In this document: positions 28,145 through 38,268 of the stretch, in pieces | Position numbering within the stretch: position 1 is the first letter of the stretch | How the letters are laid out: every line of letters starts with the position of its first letter | The notes under the pieces: model-generated | What the model was told of the DNA's origin: nothing | Seen by the model: the letters and a program-made list of their open reading frames with translations, nothing else | The model's database searches: none | Assembly (NCBI RefSeq): GCF_001427585.1 | Contig: NZ_LMGY01000012.1 | Span: 720,201-784,200, forward strand | Direction: 5' to 3' | Source: Pseudoxanthomonas sp. Root630 | GTDB lineage: Bacteria; Pseudomonadota; Gammaproteobacteria; Xanthomonadales; Xanthomonadaceae | DNA: 64,000 bases | Position numbers and translations under genes: made by a program

Positions 28145-31100
28145 ATGTGGATCGTCGAATACGCGCTGTCGCGCCGATACACCATCGGCGTGCTGGCCAT
28201 CCTGATCCTGTTGTTCGGCGTGCAGTCCGCGCGCCGCATGCCCACCGACATCCTGCCGGAGGTCGGTATTCCCTCGGTCAACATCATCTGGACGTACAGC
28301 GGCCTGCCCGCGGCGGAGATGGCGGCCAAGTTGACCTCGTTCTCCGAGATCGCCGTCCTCAACAACGTCGACGACATCAAGGAAGTCCGCTCCGAGAGCC
28401 TCAGCGGCATCGGCATCGTGCGGGTGGACTTCCAGCCGGGCGTGAACCTGGAGCGCGCGCTGGCCCAGATCACCGCGGTCTCGCAGACGATCCTGCGGCG
28501 CATGCCGCCGGGCACCTCGCCGCCGCTGGTGGTGCGCAACAACGTCTCCAGCACGCCGGTGCTGCAACTGGTGCTGTCGTCGGACGCGCTCAGCCAGGCG
28601 CAGTTGTTCGACTACGCGCGCCTGCAGCTGCGTTCGCAGATCCAGTCCATCCCCGGTATCCGCATGACCCTGCCGTACGGCGGCGCCGCGCGGCAGATCA
28701 TGGTGGACCTGGACCCGCGCGCGCTGCAGACCTACGGACTGACGCCGGCGCAGGTCACCGGCGCGCTGGAACGTGGCAGCCCCACGCTGCCGTCGGGCAC
28801 CATCCGCGAAGGCAACCGCGAACTGCAGATCGCGCTTGAAACGAGCCCTGCCGATGCGGCCGGCTTCCTCGACCTGCCGATCACCAGCCGCGGTGGCAAC
28901 GTCATCTACGTGCGCGATGTCGCCTCGGTGCGCGACGGCGGCGCCCTGCAGACCAACATCGCGCGCATGGACGGCGCCAACGCCGTGTCGGTGGCGCTGA
29001 TCAAGATGGGCGGTGCGTCGGCGGTGGAGATCGTCCGCTCGGTGCGCGAACGGCTGCCGGAGATCGAAGCCTCCGCGCCGCCCGGCATGCGGATCGAACC
29101 GATCTTCGACCAGTCGGTGTTCGTCGACAACGCGATCGGATCGATCCGCCATGAGGCCATGCTGGTCGGCCTGCTGGTGGCGCTGGTAGTGCTGGTCTTC
29201 ATCGGCTCGTGGCGCTCCAGCCTGATCGTGCTGTCGGCGATCCCGCTGGCGCTGCTCGCGTCGGTGACGATGCTCTACCTGCTCGGTTACACCTTCAACG
29301 TGATGACGCTGGGCGGCTTGGCGCTGGCCATCGGCATCCTGGTGGACAACGCGGTGGTCGACGTGGAGAACACCAACCGCCACATCGCCGAGGGCAAGGA
29401 CGTGCGCAGCGCGATCCTGGCCAGCGCGAAGGAGGTCGTGTTCCCGGAGTTCGTTTCCACCGTCTCCATCTGCATCGTGCTGACGCCGATCCTGCTGATG
29501 ACGGGCCTGTCGGCCTGGGTATTCACCCCGCTCGCGCTGGCGGTGATCTTCGCGATGGCGGCGTCGTTCCTGCTGTCGCGCACGCTGATCCCGGTGCTCT
29601 GCTACCTGCTGCTGCCGGCCGACATCCGCAGCCGGCAGGCGCCGCGCTGGGCGGCCGAGCGCCGGCTGCTGGCGGTCAACCATCGCGTCGAGCACGTGCT
29701 CGACGGCCTGCGCGACCGCCACCATGCGCTGCTGGTGAAGCTGGGCCACCATGGCGGCGTGCTGCTGGTGGTGGCGCTGTTGATGATCGGCGCGGGCGCG
29801 GTCTCCGCGCTGTCGTTGGGCCGCGAGTACTTCCCGCATGTGGATGCGGGACAGGTCCGGCTGCAGGTCCGCCTGCCCACCGGCCTGCGGCTGGAAGAGA
29901 CGGCGCAGCGGCTGGCCGACATCCAGCGCGAGATCCGCGACATCGTGCCGGCGGACGAACTGCAGACCGTCTACGAGCAGATCGGCATCCCCGACGCCGT
30001 CAACCTGGCGTGGGTGGACAGTGCGGTGGTCGGCTCGTTCGAAGCCGAAGTGATGCTCCAGCTGCGCAGTCCGCATGGGCCGAGCGCGGACTACCTGGCG
30101 AAGATCCGCGAGCGCGTGGCGCAGAAGTACCCGGATGTGAAGGTGTTCGAGCGTCCGCCGGATGCCACCAGCCGCACGCTCGCCGGTTCCGCCGTCGGTG
30201 CGCTGGAAGTGCGCGTCAACGGTCGCGACGCAGCCGGCAACCTCGTGCTGGCGCGCGAACTGGAATCTCGCCTGCGCGACGTGCCCGGCGCGGTCGACGT
30301 GATGCTGCGCCAGGTGCTGGACCTGCCCGAGTACTACATCGCCATCGATCGTACCCGCGCCGCGCAGCTGGGCATCAGCGCGCAGGACGCCAGCCGCGCG
30401 GTGCTCGCCGTGCTGGGGTCGGCCGGCACGGTCAGCCCGGTGTACTGGGTGGACCAGGCCAACGCGACCTCGTACACGGTGCAGGTGCAGGCGCCACCGG
30501 CGAACCTGGCCGGGCTGGAGACGCTGCTCAACACACCGGTGCGGATCGGCGACGACGGCCGGACGGTGCTCCTGCGCAGCATCGCCCAGGTGTCGCCACG
30601 CACCGTGCCGGCCAGCATCGGACGCACGATGATGGCGCCCACGGTCAGCGTGATGGCGAACGTGCAGGGCGCCGACCTCGGTGCCGTGCATGCGGCGCTG
30701 GGCGACATCGTCGCCGGCCTGGAGCCACGCCTGAAGCCGGGTAACCGCATCGAGATCGTCGGCCAGGCCGGCGAGATGCAGAGTGCGTACGGCGAGCTGG
30801 CCACGGGTTTGCTGATGTCGGCGGTGCTGGTGTTCCTGGTGCTGGTGGTCAACTTCCAGTCGTGGATCCAGCCGCTGGTGGCGATGTCGGGCCTGCCCAT
30901 CGCCATCGCCGGCGCGGCGGTCGGCCTGCTGGTCACCGGTACGCCGCTCAGCGTGCCGGCGCTGATGGGGGTGATGATGGTGATCGGCGTATCCACTGCG
31001 AACAGTGTGCTGGTCACCAGCTTCGCTCGCGGCCTGATCGCCGACGGCCACGACCCCGAACAAGCGGCGTACGAAGCCGCCGCCGTGCGCCTGCGCCCGG

Positions 31101-31339
31101 TGCTGATGACGGCGAGCGCGATGGTGCTGGGCATCATCCCGATGGCGCTGGGCCTGGGCGAGGGCGGGGAGCAGAACGCGCCGCTGGGCCGCGCCGTGAT
31201 CGGCGGCCTGCTGTTCGGCACGCCGGCCACGCTGATCATCGTGCCCTCCATCCTCGCCGTGCTGGGCCGCCGCCTGCGGCGGTCCGAATCCCGAATCGAA
31301 GCCGGCGCTCCGGGCGCCGATGCAGGAGTAACGATATGA
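28145..31339 (+). CDS. RND efflux transporter permease subunit
   Basis: A 1064-residue inner-membrane proton-driven exporter. It has the doubled RND layout: one membrane helix at the start (YTIGVLAILILLFGVQS), a large periplasmic porter half, a helix block with LGGLALAIGILVDNAVVDVEN, a second helix and porter half, and a final block with LMGVMMVIGVSTANSVLVTSF. In helix 4 the usual DD pair is Asp-Asn, as in several less-studied RND branches. ATG at 28145 opens MWIVEYALSRRY. It overlaps the adaptor start by four bases (ATGA). No outer-membrane channel gene is adjacent, so a TolC-like partner must come from elsewhere. Confidence 0.93.
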   Translation: MWIVEYALSRRYTIGVLAILILLFGVQSARRMPTDILPEVGIPSVNIIWTYSGLPAAEMAAKLTSFSEIAVLNNVDDIKEVRSESLSGIGIVRVDFQPGVNLERALAQITAVSQTILRRMPPGTSPPLVVRNNVSSTPVLQLVLSSDALSQAQLFDYARLQLRSQIQSIPGIRMTLPYGGAARQIMVDLDPRALQTYGLTPAQVTGALERGSPTLPSGTIREGNRELQIALETSPADAAGFLDLPITSRGGNVIYVRDVASVRDGGALQTNIARMDGANAVSVALIKMGGASAVEIVRSVRERLPEIEASAPPGMRIEPIFDQSVFVDNAIGSIRHEAMLVGLLVALVVLVFIGSWRSSLIVLSAIPLALLASVTMLYLLGYTFNVMTLGGLALAIGILVDNAVVDVENTNRHIAEGKDVRSAILASAKEVVFPEFVSTVSICIVLTPILLMTGLSAWVFTPLALAVIFAMAASFLLSRTLIPVLCYLLLPADIRSRQAPRWAAERRLLAVNHRVEHVLDGLRDRHHALLVKLGHHGGVLLVVALLMIGAGAVSALSLGREYFPHVDAGQVRLQVRLPTGLRLEETAQRLADIQREIRDIVPADELQTVYEQIGIPDAVNLAWVDSAVVGSFEAEVMLQLRSPHGPSADYLAKIRERVAQKYPDVKVFERPPDATSRTLAGSAVGALEVRVNGRDAAGNLVLARELESRLRDVPGAVDVMLRQVLDLPEYYIAIDRTRAAQLGISAQDASRAVLAVLGSAGTVSPVYWVDQANATSYTVQVQAPPANLAGLETLLNTPVRIGDDGRTVLLRSIAQVSPRTVPASIGRTMMAPTVSVMANVQGADLGAVHAALGDIVAGLEPRLKPGNRIEIVGQAGEMQSAYGELATGLLMSAVLVFLVLVVNFQSWIQPLVAMSGLPIAIAGAAVGLLVTGTPLSVPALMGVMMVIGVSTANSVLVTSFARGLIADGHDPEQAAYEAAAVRLRPVLMTASAMVLGIIPMALGLGEGGEQNAPLGRAVIGGLLFGTPATLIIVPSILAVLGRRLRRSESRIEAGAPGADAGVTI

Positions 31340-32448
31340 AGCCGATGCTTGCCTTGCGTCATTTCCCCCTCGCGCTTGCACCCGTCGCGCTGGTGCTGCT
31401 GTCCGCGTGCAGCCGCAGCGCGGCCGAGGCGCCCGCCGCGCAGGCCGTGCCGGAAGTGCTGACCGCCCAGGCCCGCGCCGCCGATGCGGACTTCGCGATG
31501 ACCCTGCCGGCGCGCGCGCTGGCCGGCGAGACGGCGCAGCTCTATCCGCGGACCACGGGCTTCGTCAGCGAGCGCGTGGTGGACCTGGGCGATCACGTCG
31601 TGGAAGGCCAGGTGCTGGCGGTGATCGCCAATCCCGAGGCCGACCAGTCCGTGCGCGAGGCGCAGGCGGAAGTGGTGCGCCTGCGTGCCGCACTGGACCT
31701 GGCGCGGGTGAACTTCGATCGCGCCGCGGCGCTGGTCGAGTCCGGCGCGATCTCGCGCGAGCTCTACAGCGATCGCAGCGCGAACCGCGACGCGGCCCAG
31801 GCGGCGCTGGCCGCGGCGCAGGCACGGCTGGACAGCGCACGGGACCGGCAGGGCTTCCAGCGGGTGCGCGCGCCGTTCGCCGGCGTGATCGCCGCGCGCA
31901 ACGTGGACCGGGGCGATCGCGTCGTTGGCGATGCCGCGACCGCCGCACCGTTGTTCGAACTCAACGCCCTCGATCCGCTGCGGATCCTGGTGGACGTGCC
32001 GCAGGGCGCCGCGCTGCAGGTGCGGCCCGGGCTGAAGGCGGAGGTGACCTTCCCCGAGCTGCCGGGCCAGCGCTTCGCCGCCGAGATCGTGCGCAGCGCG
32101 CAGAGCATTTCCGATGAAGCCGGCGGTATGCGGGTGGAGCTGCGCCTGCCCAACCCGGACAATCGCATTCCCGCCGGCATGGTCGGGCAGGTCAGCCTGC
32201 GGGTGCCGCGCGCCGCGCCGGCGGTGATCGTGCCGCTGTCGGCGATCGCCGGGTCGGCCGGACGCGCGCGCGTGGCCCGGGTCGGCGCCGGTTCGGTACT
32301 CGAATTCCGGCCGGTGCTGCTGGGCCGCGACCTGGGCGGCGATGTCGAAGTGCTCGATGGCCTCAGCGTCGGCGACCAGGTCGTGCTGTCGCCCAACGCG
32401 CTGCTGCAGGCAGGTGCGCGTGTGACGGTGAAGAAACCCGCGACCTGA
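31336..32448 (+). CDS. RND periplasmic adaptor (membrane fusion) lipoprotein
   Basis: A 370-residue adaptor that would bridge the permease to an outer-membrane channel. The signal ends in the lipobox LLSAC, so it should be lipid-anchored. The half-lipoyl motif (VVDLGDHVVEGQVLAVI), an alpha-hairpin rich in Ala, Arg and Glu (about 100-170), the second lipoyl half (VRAPFAGVIAARNVDRGD) and a beta-barrel domain follow in the usual order. ATG 31336 overlaps the permease stop as ATGA, with AGGAG at 31324, so translation is coupled. Here the permease gene comes first, unlike the acrAB order. Confidence 0.92.
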   Translation: MKPMLALRHFPLALAPVALVLLSACSRSAAEAPAAQAVPEVLTAQARAADADFAMTLPARALAGETAQLYPRTTGFVSERVVDLGDHVVEGQVLAVIANPEADQSVREAQAEVVRLRAALDLARVNFDRAAALVESGAISRELYSDRSANRDAAQAALAAAQARLDSARDRQGFQRVRAPFAGVIAARNVDRGDRVVGDAATAAPLFELNALDPLRILVDVPQGAALQVRPGLKAEVTFPELPGQRFAAEIVRSAQSISDEAGGMRVELRLPNPDNRIPAGMVGQVSLRVPRAAPAVIVPLSAIAGSAGRARVARVGAGSVLEFRPVLLGRDLGGDVEVLDGLSVGDQVVLSPNALLQAGARVTVKKPAT

Positions 32449-32488
32449 CGCGATGGCGTTCCGGCGGTAGCCCCGCCAGACTGGCGCC

Positions 32489-33127
32489 ATGGAAAAGATC
32501 GATGCGGGGTCAAGGCCGCATGTCGTGCTGGTGCACGGCATCTGGAATGCGAAGTCCTGGCTGACGCCGCTCGCGCGGCGCCTGCGGCTTGAAGGCTTCG
32601 ACGTGGAGGTGTTCGGGTACCCGAGCATCCTCGGCGGACCGGAGCCCGCCATCACCGCGCTGATCCAGCGGCTGCAGGGCGGGCCGCCGACCCATCTGGT
32701 CGGCCACAGCCTGGGCGGGCTCATCGGGCTGGAAGCCTTGCGGCGTGCGCCGGACCTGCCGGTGCAGCGCATGGTCTGTCTCGGTTCGCCGCTGCTCGGC
32801 AGCGACGCCGCGCGCAGCCTGGGCCAGCGCGCCTGGACGGCGCCGATCCTCGGTCGCAGCGGCACGCTGCTGCAGGCCGGCTGCCCGCCCTGGCAGGGCG
32901 CGGTGCCGGTGGGGATGGTGGCGGGCAACGTGGCCCGTGGCATCGGCCGGCTGATCGTCCGTTTCGATAGCGATTCCGATGGCACGGTGGGGTTGGAGGA
33001 GACCCGGTTGCCGGGCCTGGCAGCGCATTGCGTGGTCCCGGCCAGCCATACCGGGCTGGTGTTCTCGGCCGATGCGGCCCGGCAGGCGGCACATTTCCTG
33101 CGCCAGGGGCGCTTCACGGACGCGTGA
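32489..33127 (+). CDS. small alpha/beta hydrolase, lipase-like
   Basis: A 212-residue cytoplasmic hydrolase. [14 protein letters not shown] gives the oxyanion region, [11 protein letters not shown] the nucleophile Ser, DSDSDGTV a likely acid residue, and PASHTGLVF the catalytic His. There is no signal peptide. The size and the HGIW/SDGTV motifs place it near bacterial PGAP1/esterase-like hydrolases; substrate unknown. ATG at 32489 follows the adaptor gene by 40 bases, so read-through from the efflux operon is possible, but it has no evident link to efflux. Confidence 0.82.
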   Translation: MEKIDAGSRPHVVLVHGIWNAKSWLTPLARRLRLEGFDVEVFGYPSILGGPEPAITALIQRLQGGPPTHLVGHSLGGLIGLEALRRAPDLPVQRMVCLGSPLLGSDAARSLGQRAWTAPILGRSGTLLQAGCPPWQGAVPVGMVAGNVARGIGRLIVRFDSDSDGTVGLEETRLPGLAAHCVVPASHTGLVFSADAARQAAHFLRQGRFTDA

Positions 33128-33149
33128 CCGGCGCCCGCATGGGGACGCG

Positions 33150-33155
33150 TATAAT
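33150..33155 (+). promoter_or_regulatory. -10 box (TATAAT) before yebC
   Basis: A perfect TATAAT lies 34 bases before the yebC ATG. The best -35 candidate (GTGACC) is 20 bases away, which is too far, so only the -10 is firm. Confidence 0.55.
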
Positions 33156-33188
33156 CCGCGCCCTTGTCTGAGCACTCCGGAAGTCCCC

Positions 33189-33920
33189 ATGGGTAGAGGC
33201 CCGTCCATCGAAGCCCGCAAGAACGCCACCGACGCCAAGCGCGGCAAGATCTTCACCAAGATCATCCGCGAGATCGGCGTGGCGGCCCGTGCCGGCGGTG
33301 GCGACCCTGCCAACAACCCGCGCCTGCGGGTGGCGGTGGACAAGGGGCTGGCGGCGAACATGTCCAAGGACGTGATCGAGCGCGCCATCAAGAAGGCGAC
33401 CGGCGAGCTGGAAGGCGTGGTCTACGAAGAGATCCGCTACGAGGGCTACGCCCCCGGCGGCGTGGCCGTGATCGTCGACTGCCTGACCGACAACCGTGTC
33501 CGCACCGTGGCCGAAGTGCGCCATGCCTTCGGCAAGCACGGCGGCAACATGGGCACCGAAGGCTCGGTAGCCTTCATGTTCAAGCGCCTCGGGGTGTTGA
33601 GCTACGCGCCGGGCGCCGATGAAGAGAAGATCACCGAGGCGGCCATCGAGGCAGGTGCCGACGACATCGTGGTCTATCCCGACGACGGATCGATCGACGT
33701 GGTCACCACGCCGGACGCCTTCCAGGCGGTGAAGGACGCGATGACGGCCGCCGGCCTGGCGCCGGACCACGCCGAGACCACCTACCGTGCCGACAACGAC
33801 ATCAGCGTGGAAGGCGAGACTGCCCTGCAGGTGAAGAAGCTGCTGGACATGCTGGAAGACCTGGACGACGTGCAGAACGTCTATTCCAACGCCGAGCTGG
33901 GCGCGGACGCGTACGCGTAA
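33189..33920 (+). CDS. yebC: YebC/PmpR family (TACO1-like) protein
   Basis: A 243-residue cytoplasmic protein. The start [20 protein letters not shown] and the following [15 protein letters not shown], then [12 protein letters not shown], are diagnostic. Members have been reported both as DNA-binding regulators and as factors that help ribosomes through proline-rich stretches. The gene conventionally lies directly before ruvC, as here (nine-base gap), and may be co-transcribed with ruvCA from the TATAAT promoter. Normal length; ATG 33189 with GGAAG upstream. Confidence 0.96.
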   Translation: MGRGPSIEARKNATDAKRGKIFTKIIREIGVAARAGGGDPANNPRLRVAVDKGLAANMSKDVIERAIKKATGELEGVVYEEIRYEGYAPGGVAVIVDCLTDNRVRTVAEVRHAFGKHGGNMGTEGSVAFMFKRLGVLSYAPGADEEKITEAAIEAGADDIVVYPDDGSIDVVTTPDAFQAVKDAMTAAGLAPDHAETTYRADNDISVEGETALQVKKLLDMLEDLDDVQNVYSNAELGADAYA

Positions 33921-33929
33921 GCAGGCGAT

Positions 33930-34451
33930 GTGACCCGCATCCTCGGCATCGACCCCGGTTCCCAGCGCACCGGCATCGGCATCATCGATGTCGATGCGGC
34001 GGGCAAGGTGAGCCATGTCCACCACGCGCCGCTGGTGCTGCTGGGCGCGGAAGATTTCCCGCAGCGCCTGCGTGTGCTGCTGGATGGCCTGACCGCCATC
34101 ATCACCACCTGGCAGCCGGACGAAGTCGCCATCGAGAAAGTGTTCATGGCGCGCAATCCCGATTCGGCCCTCAAGCTGGGGCAGGCGCGCGGCGCGGCGA
34201 TCAGCGCGGTGGTGCTGCGCGACCTGCCGGTGCACGAATACGCGGCCAAGGAAGTGAAGCTGGCCGTCGTCGGGCGCGGTAGCGCCGAAAAGAACCAGAT
34301 CCAGCACATGGTCGGCATCATGCTCAACCTGCACGGCAAGCTGCAGGCCGACGCCGCCGACGCGCTGGCCGTCGCCATCACCCATGCGCACGTGCGCGCC
34401 ACGGCGAAACGCCTCGGCGTGAGTTCGCAACTGGCCTGGAGCAGGAAATGA
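33930..34451 (+). CDS. ruvC: Holliday junction resolvase RuvC
   Basis: A 173-residue endonuclease that cuts Holliday junctions during recombination repair. The four acidic catalytic residues are present: Asp in [11 protein letters not shown], Glu in [10 protein letters not shown], and two Asp in [11 protein letters not shown]. It starts with GTG at 33930, the only fit to [17 protein letters not shown] is upstream. It overlaps ruvA by ATGA (34448-34451), so the two are translationally coupled. Confidence 0.97.
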   Translation: MTRILGIDPGSQRTGIGIIDVDAAGKVSHVHHAPLVLLGAEDFPQRLRVLLDGLTAIITTWQPDEVAIEKVFMARNPDSALKLGQARGAAISAVVLRDLPVHEYAAKEVKLAVVGRGSAEKNQIQHMVGIMLNLHGKLQADAADALAVAITHAHVRATAKRLGVSSQLAWSRK

Positions 34452-35035
34452 TCGGACGTCTTCGCGGCATCCTGGCGTACAAGTCGCCCCCGTGGCTGGT
34501 GATCGACGTGGGCGGCGTGGGCTACGAGCTGGAAGCGCCGATGAGTACGCATTACGACCTGCCCGATGTCGGTCGCGAGGTGCTGCTGTTCACCCATTAC
34601 GCACAGAAGGAAGACAGCGTGTCGCTGTACGGCTTCCTGCGCGAGGGCGAGCGCAGGCTGTTCCGCGACGTGCAGAAGGTCAGCGGCATCGGCGCGAAGA
34701 TCGCGCTGGCCGTGTTGTCCGGCGCCAGCGTGGACGAGTTCGCGCGCATGGTGCAGGCCGGCGACGTCACCGCGCTGACGCGCATCCCCGGCATCGGCAA
34801 GAAGACCGCCGAACGCATGGTGGTGGAACTGCGCGACCGCGCGGCCGACTTGATGGGCACCGGCGTCGGTGGCATCAGCACCTTGCCGGCCGATCCGCAA
34901 TCCGAAGCGACCATCGCTCTGCAGCAGCTGGGCTACAAGCCGGCCGAAGCGACCCGCATGGCGCGCGATGCGACCGCGCCGGGCGACGATGCCGCCACGA
35001 TCATCCGCAAGGCGTTGCAGTCGGCCCTGCGCTGA
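34448..35035 (+). CDS. ruvA: Holliday junction branch-migration protein RuvA
   Basis: A 195-residue protein; its tetramer binds the junction and recruits RuvB. Domain I is an OB fold ([17 protein letters not shown]). Domain II has paired helix-hairpin-helix motifs ([15 protein letters not shown] and [16 protein letters not shown]). After a flexible linker, domain III (about 150-195, [16 protein letters not shown]) is the RuvB-binding part. It is coupled to ruvC. ruvB is 3.2 kb away, past two transporter-type genes. Confidence 0.97.
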   Translation: MIGRLRGILAYKSPPWLVIDVGGVGYELEAPMSTHYDLPDVGREVLLFTHYAQKEDSVSLYGFLREGERRLFRDVQKVSGIGAKIALAVLSGASVDEFARMVQAGDVTALTRIPGIGKKTAERMVVELRDRAADLMGTGVGGISTLPADPQSEATIALQQLGYKPAEATRMARDATAPGDDAATIIRKALQSALR

Positions 35036-35087
35036 CCGCAGCTCTAGAGCAGCCCTTCACTTTCGCAGCGCTACCCTTCCGGCCGCC

Positions 35088-37004
35088 ATGTCCACCCCCT
35101 CATCTCCGCACGACGCCGGGCATCACGGCCATTCGAAGGCCGGCAAGGTCGCCCTGGTGGCTGGCGCCGTCGGCGTGGTCTTCGGCGACATCGGCACCAG
35201 CCCGCTGTACACCATCAAGGAGATGTTCCACCCGCACTTCGGCCTGACGCCGGATCCGGACACCGTCCGCGGCCTGCTGTCGCTGGGCTTCTGGTCCCTG
35301 CTGCTGGTGGTCACGCTGAAGTACGTCATCGTCATCATGCGTGCCGACAACGACGGCGAGGGCGGCATCATGGCGTTGACCGCGCTGGCGCAGCGCAGCC
35401 TGGCCAAGGGCTCGCGGCTGAGCTACACGGTGGGCATCCTCGGCATCTTCGGCGCGGCGCTGTTCTTCGGCGACGGCATGATCACGCCGCCCATCACCGT
35501 GCTCGGTGCGGTCGAAGGCCTGGAAGTGGTGTCGCCGGTGTTCAAGCAATGGGTGGTGCCGATCAGCCTGGTGATCCTGACCGGCCTGTTCGCCGCGCAG
35601 CGTTTCGGCACGGCGAAGGTGGGCAAGGCGTTCGGGCCGGTGATGATCACCTGGTTCATCGTGCTGGCCGGGTTCGGCGTCTACAACATCGCCCAGAACC
35701 CCTCGGTACTGGCCGCGCTGAATCCGTTCTGGGCCTGGAACTTCTTCGTCACCCATGACTGGCACGCGGTGCTGATCCTCGGCGCGGTGGTGCTGACGGT
35801 GACCGGTGGCGAGGCGCTGTACGCGGACATGGGCCACTTCGGGAAACAACCGATCCGCTGGGGCTGGTTCGGCTTCGTGCTGCCGGCGCTGGTGCTGAAC
35901 TACTACGGCCAGGGTGCCGTGCTGCTTCGCCACCCCGAGGCGGTGGCGAACCCGTTCTACATGTCGATCCCGGACTGGGCGCAGATCCCGATGCTGGTGC
36001 TGGCGACTACCGCGGCGGCCGTGGCGTCGCAGGCCGTCATCACCGGTGCGTTCTCCGTCACCCGCCAGGCGATCCAGCTGGGTTACCTGCCGCGCCTGCA
36101 CATCAAGTACACGTCGAAGGACACGATCGGCCAGATCTACGTGCCCTCGATCAACATGATGCTGTACCTGGCGGTGATCGTGCTGGTGCTGAGCTTCCAG
36201 AGCTCGGGCGCGCTGGCGACGGCGTACGGCCTGTCGGTCACCGGCACCATGCTGATCGACACCTTGCTGCTGGCGATCGTGGCGTACACGCGCTGGCCGG
36301 ATTCGCGCCGCTGGGTGCTGCCGCTGTGCGGCGTCTTCCTGGTGATCGACCTGGCGTTCCTGTTCGCCAACGGTGCGAAGCTCGTCACCGGCATCGGTGC
36401 GTGGGTGCCGCTGTTCATCGGCATCACCGCCTTCACCATGATGCGCACCTGGCGCCGCGGCCGCGAGCTGTTGCATGGCGAGGTGCAGAAGGAAGGCATT
36501 CGCCTCGACACCTTCCTGCCAGGCCTGATGCTGGCGCCGCCGGTGCGCGTGCCGGGCACGGCGATCTTCCTCACCGCCGACAAGGGCGTGGTGCCGCATG
36601 CATTGCTGCACAACCTGAAGCACAACAAGGTGCTGCACGAGCGCAACGTGTTCCTGACGGTGGAAACGCTGACCGTGCCGTATGCGCCGAAGAAGAAGCG
36701 GTTGAAGATCGAACCGATCGGCGACGACTTCTACCGCGTGGTGATCAGCTACGGCTTCGCCGAGACGCCGGACGTGCCGCAGGCGCTGATGGGGTCCTGC
36801 GACCAGGGCGGTGTGTATTTCGATCCCATGGAAACCACGTACTTCGCCAGCCGCGAAACCGTGGTGGCGAGCCGCCAGGGCGGCATGCCGATCTGGCGCG
36901 ACAAACTGTTCGCCGCCATGCACCGCAACGCCGCGCCGGCGACCGGCTTCTTCCGCATCCCGGGCAACCGCCTGGTGGAACTGGGCGCGCAGGTCGAAAT
37001 CTGA
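35088..37004 (+). CDS. kup: Kup low-affinity potassium uptake transporter
   Basis: A 638-residue inner-membrane potassium:proton symporter. [21 protein letters not shown] is split over the first helix and is diagnostic. Other family stretches are [33 protein letters not shown] and [15 protein letters not shown]-like [14 protein letters not shown]. About twelve helices are followed by a cytoplasmic C-terminal region (from about 480). The ATG at 35088 opens [11 protein letters not shown]; no strong ribosome site. It lies 52 bases after ruvA on the same strand. Confidence 0.96.
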   Translation: MSTPSSPHDAGHHGHSKAGKVALVAGAVGVVFGDIGTSPLYTIKEMFHPHFGLTPDPDTVRGLLSLGFWSLLLVVTLKYVIVIMRADNDGEGGIMALTALAQRSLAKGSRLSYTVGILGIFGAALFFGDGMITPPITVLGAVEGLEVVSPVFKQWVVPISLVILTGLFAAQRFGTAKVGKAFGPVMITWFIVLAGFGVYNIAQNPSVLAALNPFWAWNFFVTHDWHAVLILGAVVLTVTGGEALYADMGHFGKQPIRWGWFGFVLPALVLNYYGQGAVLLRHPEAVANPFYMSIPDWAQIPMLVLATTAAAVASQAVITGAFSVTRQAIQLGYLPRLHIKYTSKDTIGQIYVPSINMMLYLAVIVLVLSFQSSGALATAYGLSVTGTMLIDTLLLAIVAYTRWPDSRRWVLPLCGVFLVIDLAFLFANGAKLVTGIGAWVPLFIGITAFTMMRTWRRGRELLHGEVQKEGIRLDTFLPGLMLAPPVRVPGTAIFLTADKGVVPHALLHNLKHNKVLHERNVFLTVETLTVPYAPKKKRLKIEPIGDDFYRVVISYGFAETPDVPQALMGSCDQGGVYFDPMETTYFASRETVVASRQGGMPIWRDKLFAAMHRNAAPATGFFRIPGNRLVELGAQVEI

Positions 37005-37064
37005 CCGCGCGCCGCGTGCGGGGCGCTGCCGTACACTCGGCCGTCGCCCACGCAAGGACGCAGG

Positions 37065-38228
37065 ATGCCGCCGCATGACCGCCTGACCGTGCTCGACGTG
37101 CTGCGGGGTATCGCCATCCTGGGCACGCTGGGTACCAACATCTGGGTCTTCATGTATCCCGGCGGCCTGCTCGGTTACATGGAGTCGGGCTGGGGGCAGG
37201 CCTCGGACGCGCATTGGGCCGTGCTGGCGCTGCAACAGCTGACCCAGGGCAAGTTCCTCGGGCTGCTGGCGCTGATGTTCGGCATGGGCATCGCCCTGCA
37301 GCAGCGCGCCGCGGCGGCGACGGGCATCCGATGGCCGGGTCCGTACCTGGTGCGCGCGCTGCTGCTGTTCGTCGATGGCGTGCTGAACTATCTGTTCGTC
37401 GTCGAATTCGATGTGCTGATGGGGTATGCGCTCACGTCGATGGTCGTGGCCTTCATGTTGAAGGCCGGCGCGCGGGGTCGGTGGGCCTGGCTGGCCATGG
37501 CCGCTGCCGTCCACCTGATGTTCCTGGGCCTCATCGTGATCGCGATGGTGCTGTGGGGCGACCAGCTTGCGGCCGAACCCGCCGTCGCCACGGCAGCGGT
37601 CAACGCGAGCTGGTGGGACCTGGTGATGGCGCGGATCGACCACGTCTGGCTGTTCCGCCAGGAAATGATCTTCATCGCACCGATGAGCGTGGCGTTGTTC
37701 CTGATCGGAGCGCGCCTGCTCGATGCGGGTGTGTTCGAGGCGCGCGGTGCGCGCCTGCGCCGTTGGCTGATGGGCATCGGCCTGGGGCTGGCGTGGCCCG
37801 TCGACATGGCGCTGGGTGTGTTCGGAGGCGAAGCGGGCATCATGGCCGGCCGCTACGGCACCGCACCGCTCGTGGCGATGGGATTGCTGGCGGCCGTCGC
37901 GGAGGCGTTCCAGCGGCGGCCGGTGCCCGGCTTCCTCGGGCGGCGACTGGCCGAGGTGGGTCGCATGGCATTGAGTGGCTACGTGCTGCAGAACCTGCTG
38001 GCGTCCGCGCTCTGCTACGACTGGGGACTGGGGCTGGCACGGCGCGTCCCGGACGCCGCATCGGTACCGGTGACGATTGCCGCCTACGTCGCGGTCGCGG
38101 CCTGCGTCATGCTGTTCGCCCACCTGTGGCAGCGGCATGCGAAGCGGGGGCCACTGGAATGGCTGTGGCATGCCTCGTACGAGCGGCTGACGCGCGGGAT
38201 GAGATCCGGGCCTGTCGCTGCGGCCTGA
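37065..38228 (+). CDS. DUF418 family membrane protein
   Basis: A 387-residue polytopic protein of the DUF418/YeiB type. The start [20 protein letters not shown] is the family's N-terminal motif. About eight to ten helices follow, and [20 protein letters not shown] near residues 305-325 matches the conserved C-terminal DUF418 segment. Function is unknown, though transport or acyl transfer has been suggested for relatives. AAGGA at 37053 precedes ATG 37065. It sits between kup and ruvB, a place where I would usually expect ruvB alone. Confidence 0.86.
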   Translation: MPPHDRLTVLDVLRGIAILGTLGTNIWVFMYPGGLLGYMESGWGQASDAHWAVLALQQLTQGKFLGLLALMFGMGIALQQRAAAATGIRWPGPYLVRALLLFVDGVLNYLFVVEFDVLMGYALTSMVVAFMLKAGARGRWAWLAMAAAVHLMFLGLIVIAMVLWGDQLAAEPAVATAAVNASWWDLVMARIDHVWLFRQEMIFIAPMSVALFLIGARLLDAGVFEARGARLRRWLMGIGLGLAWPVDMALGVFGGEAGIMAGRYGTAPLVAMGLLAAVAEAFQRRPVPGFLGRRLAEVGRMALSGYVLQNLLASALCYDWGLGLARRVPDAASVPVTIAAYVAVAACVMLFAHLWQRHAKRGPLEWLWHASYERLTRGMRSGPVAAA

Positions 38229-38268
38229 TCCACGGCCGCAAGCGCAGCCCGTCCGTCATAATGGCGCC

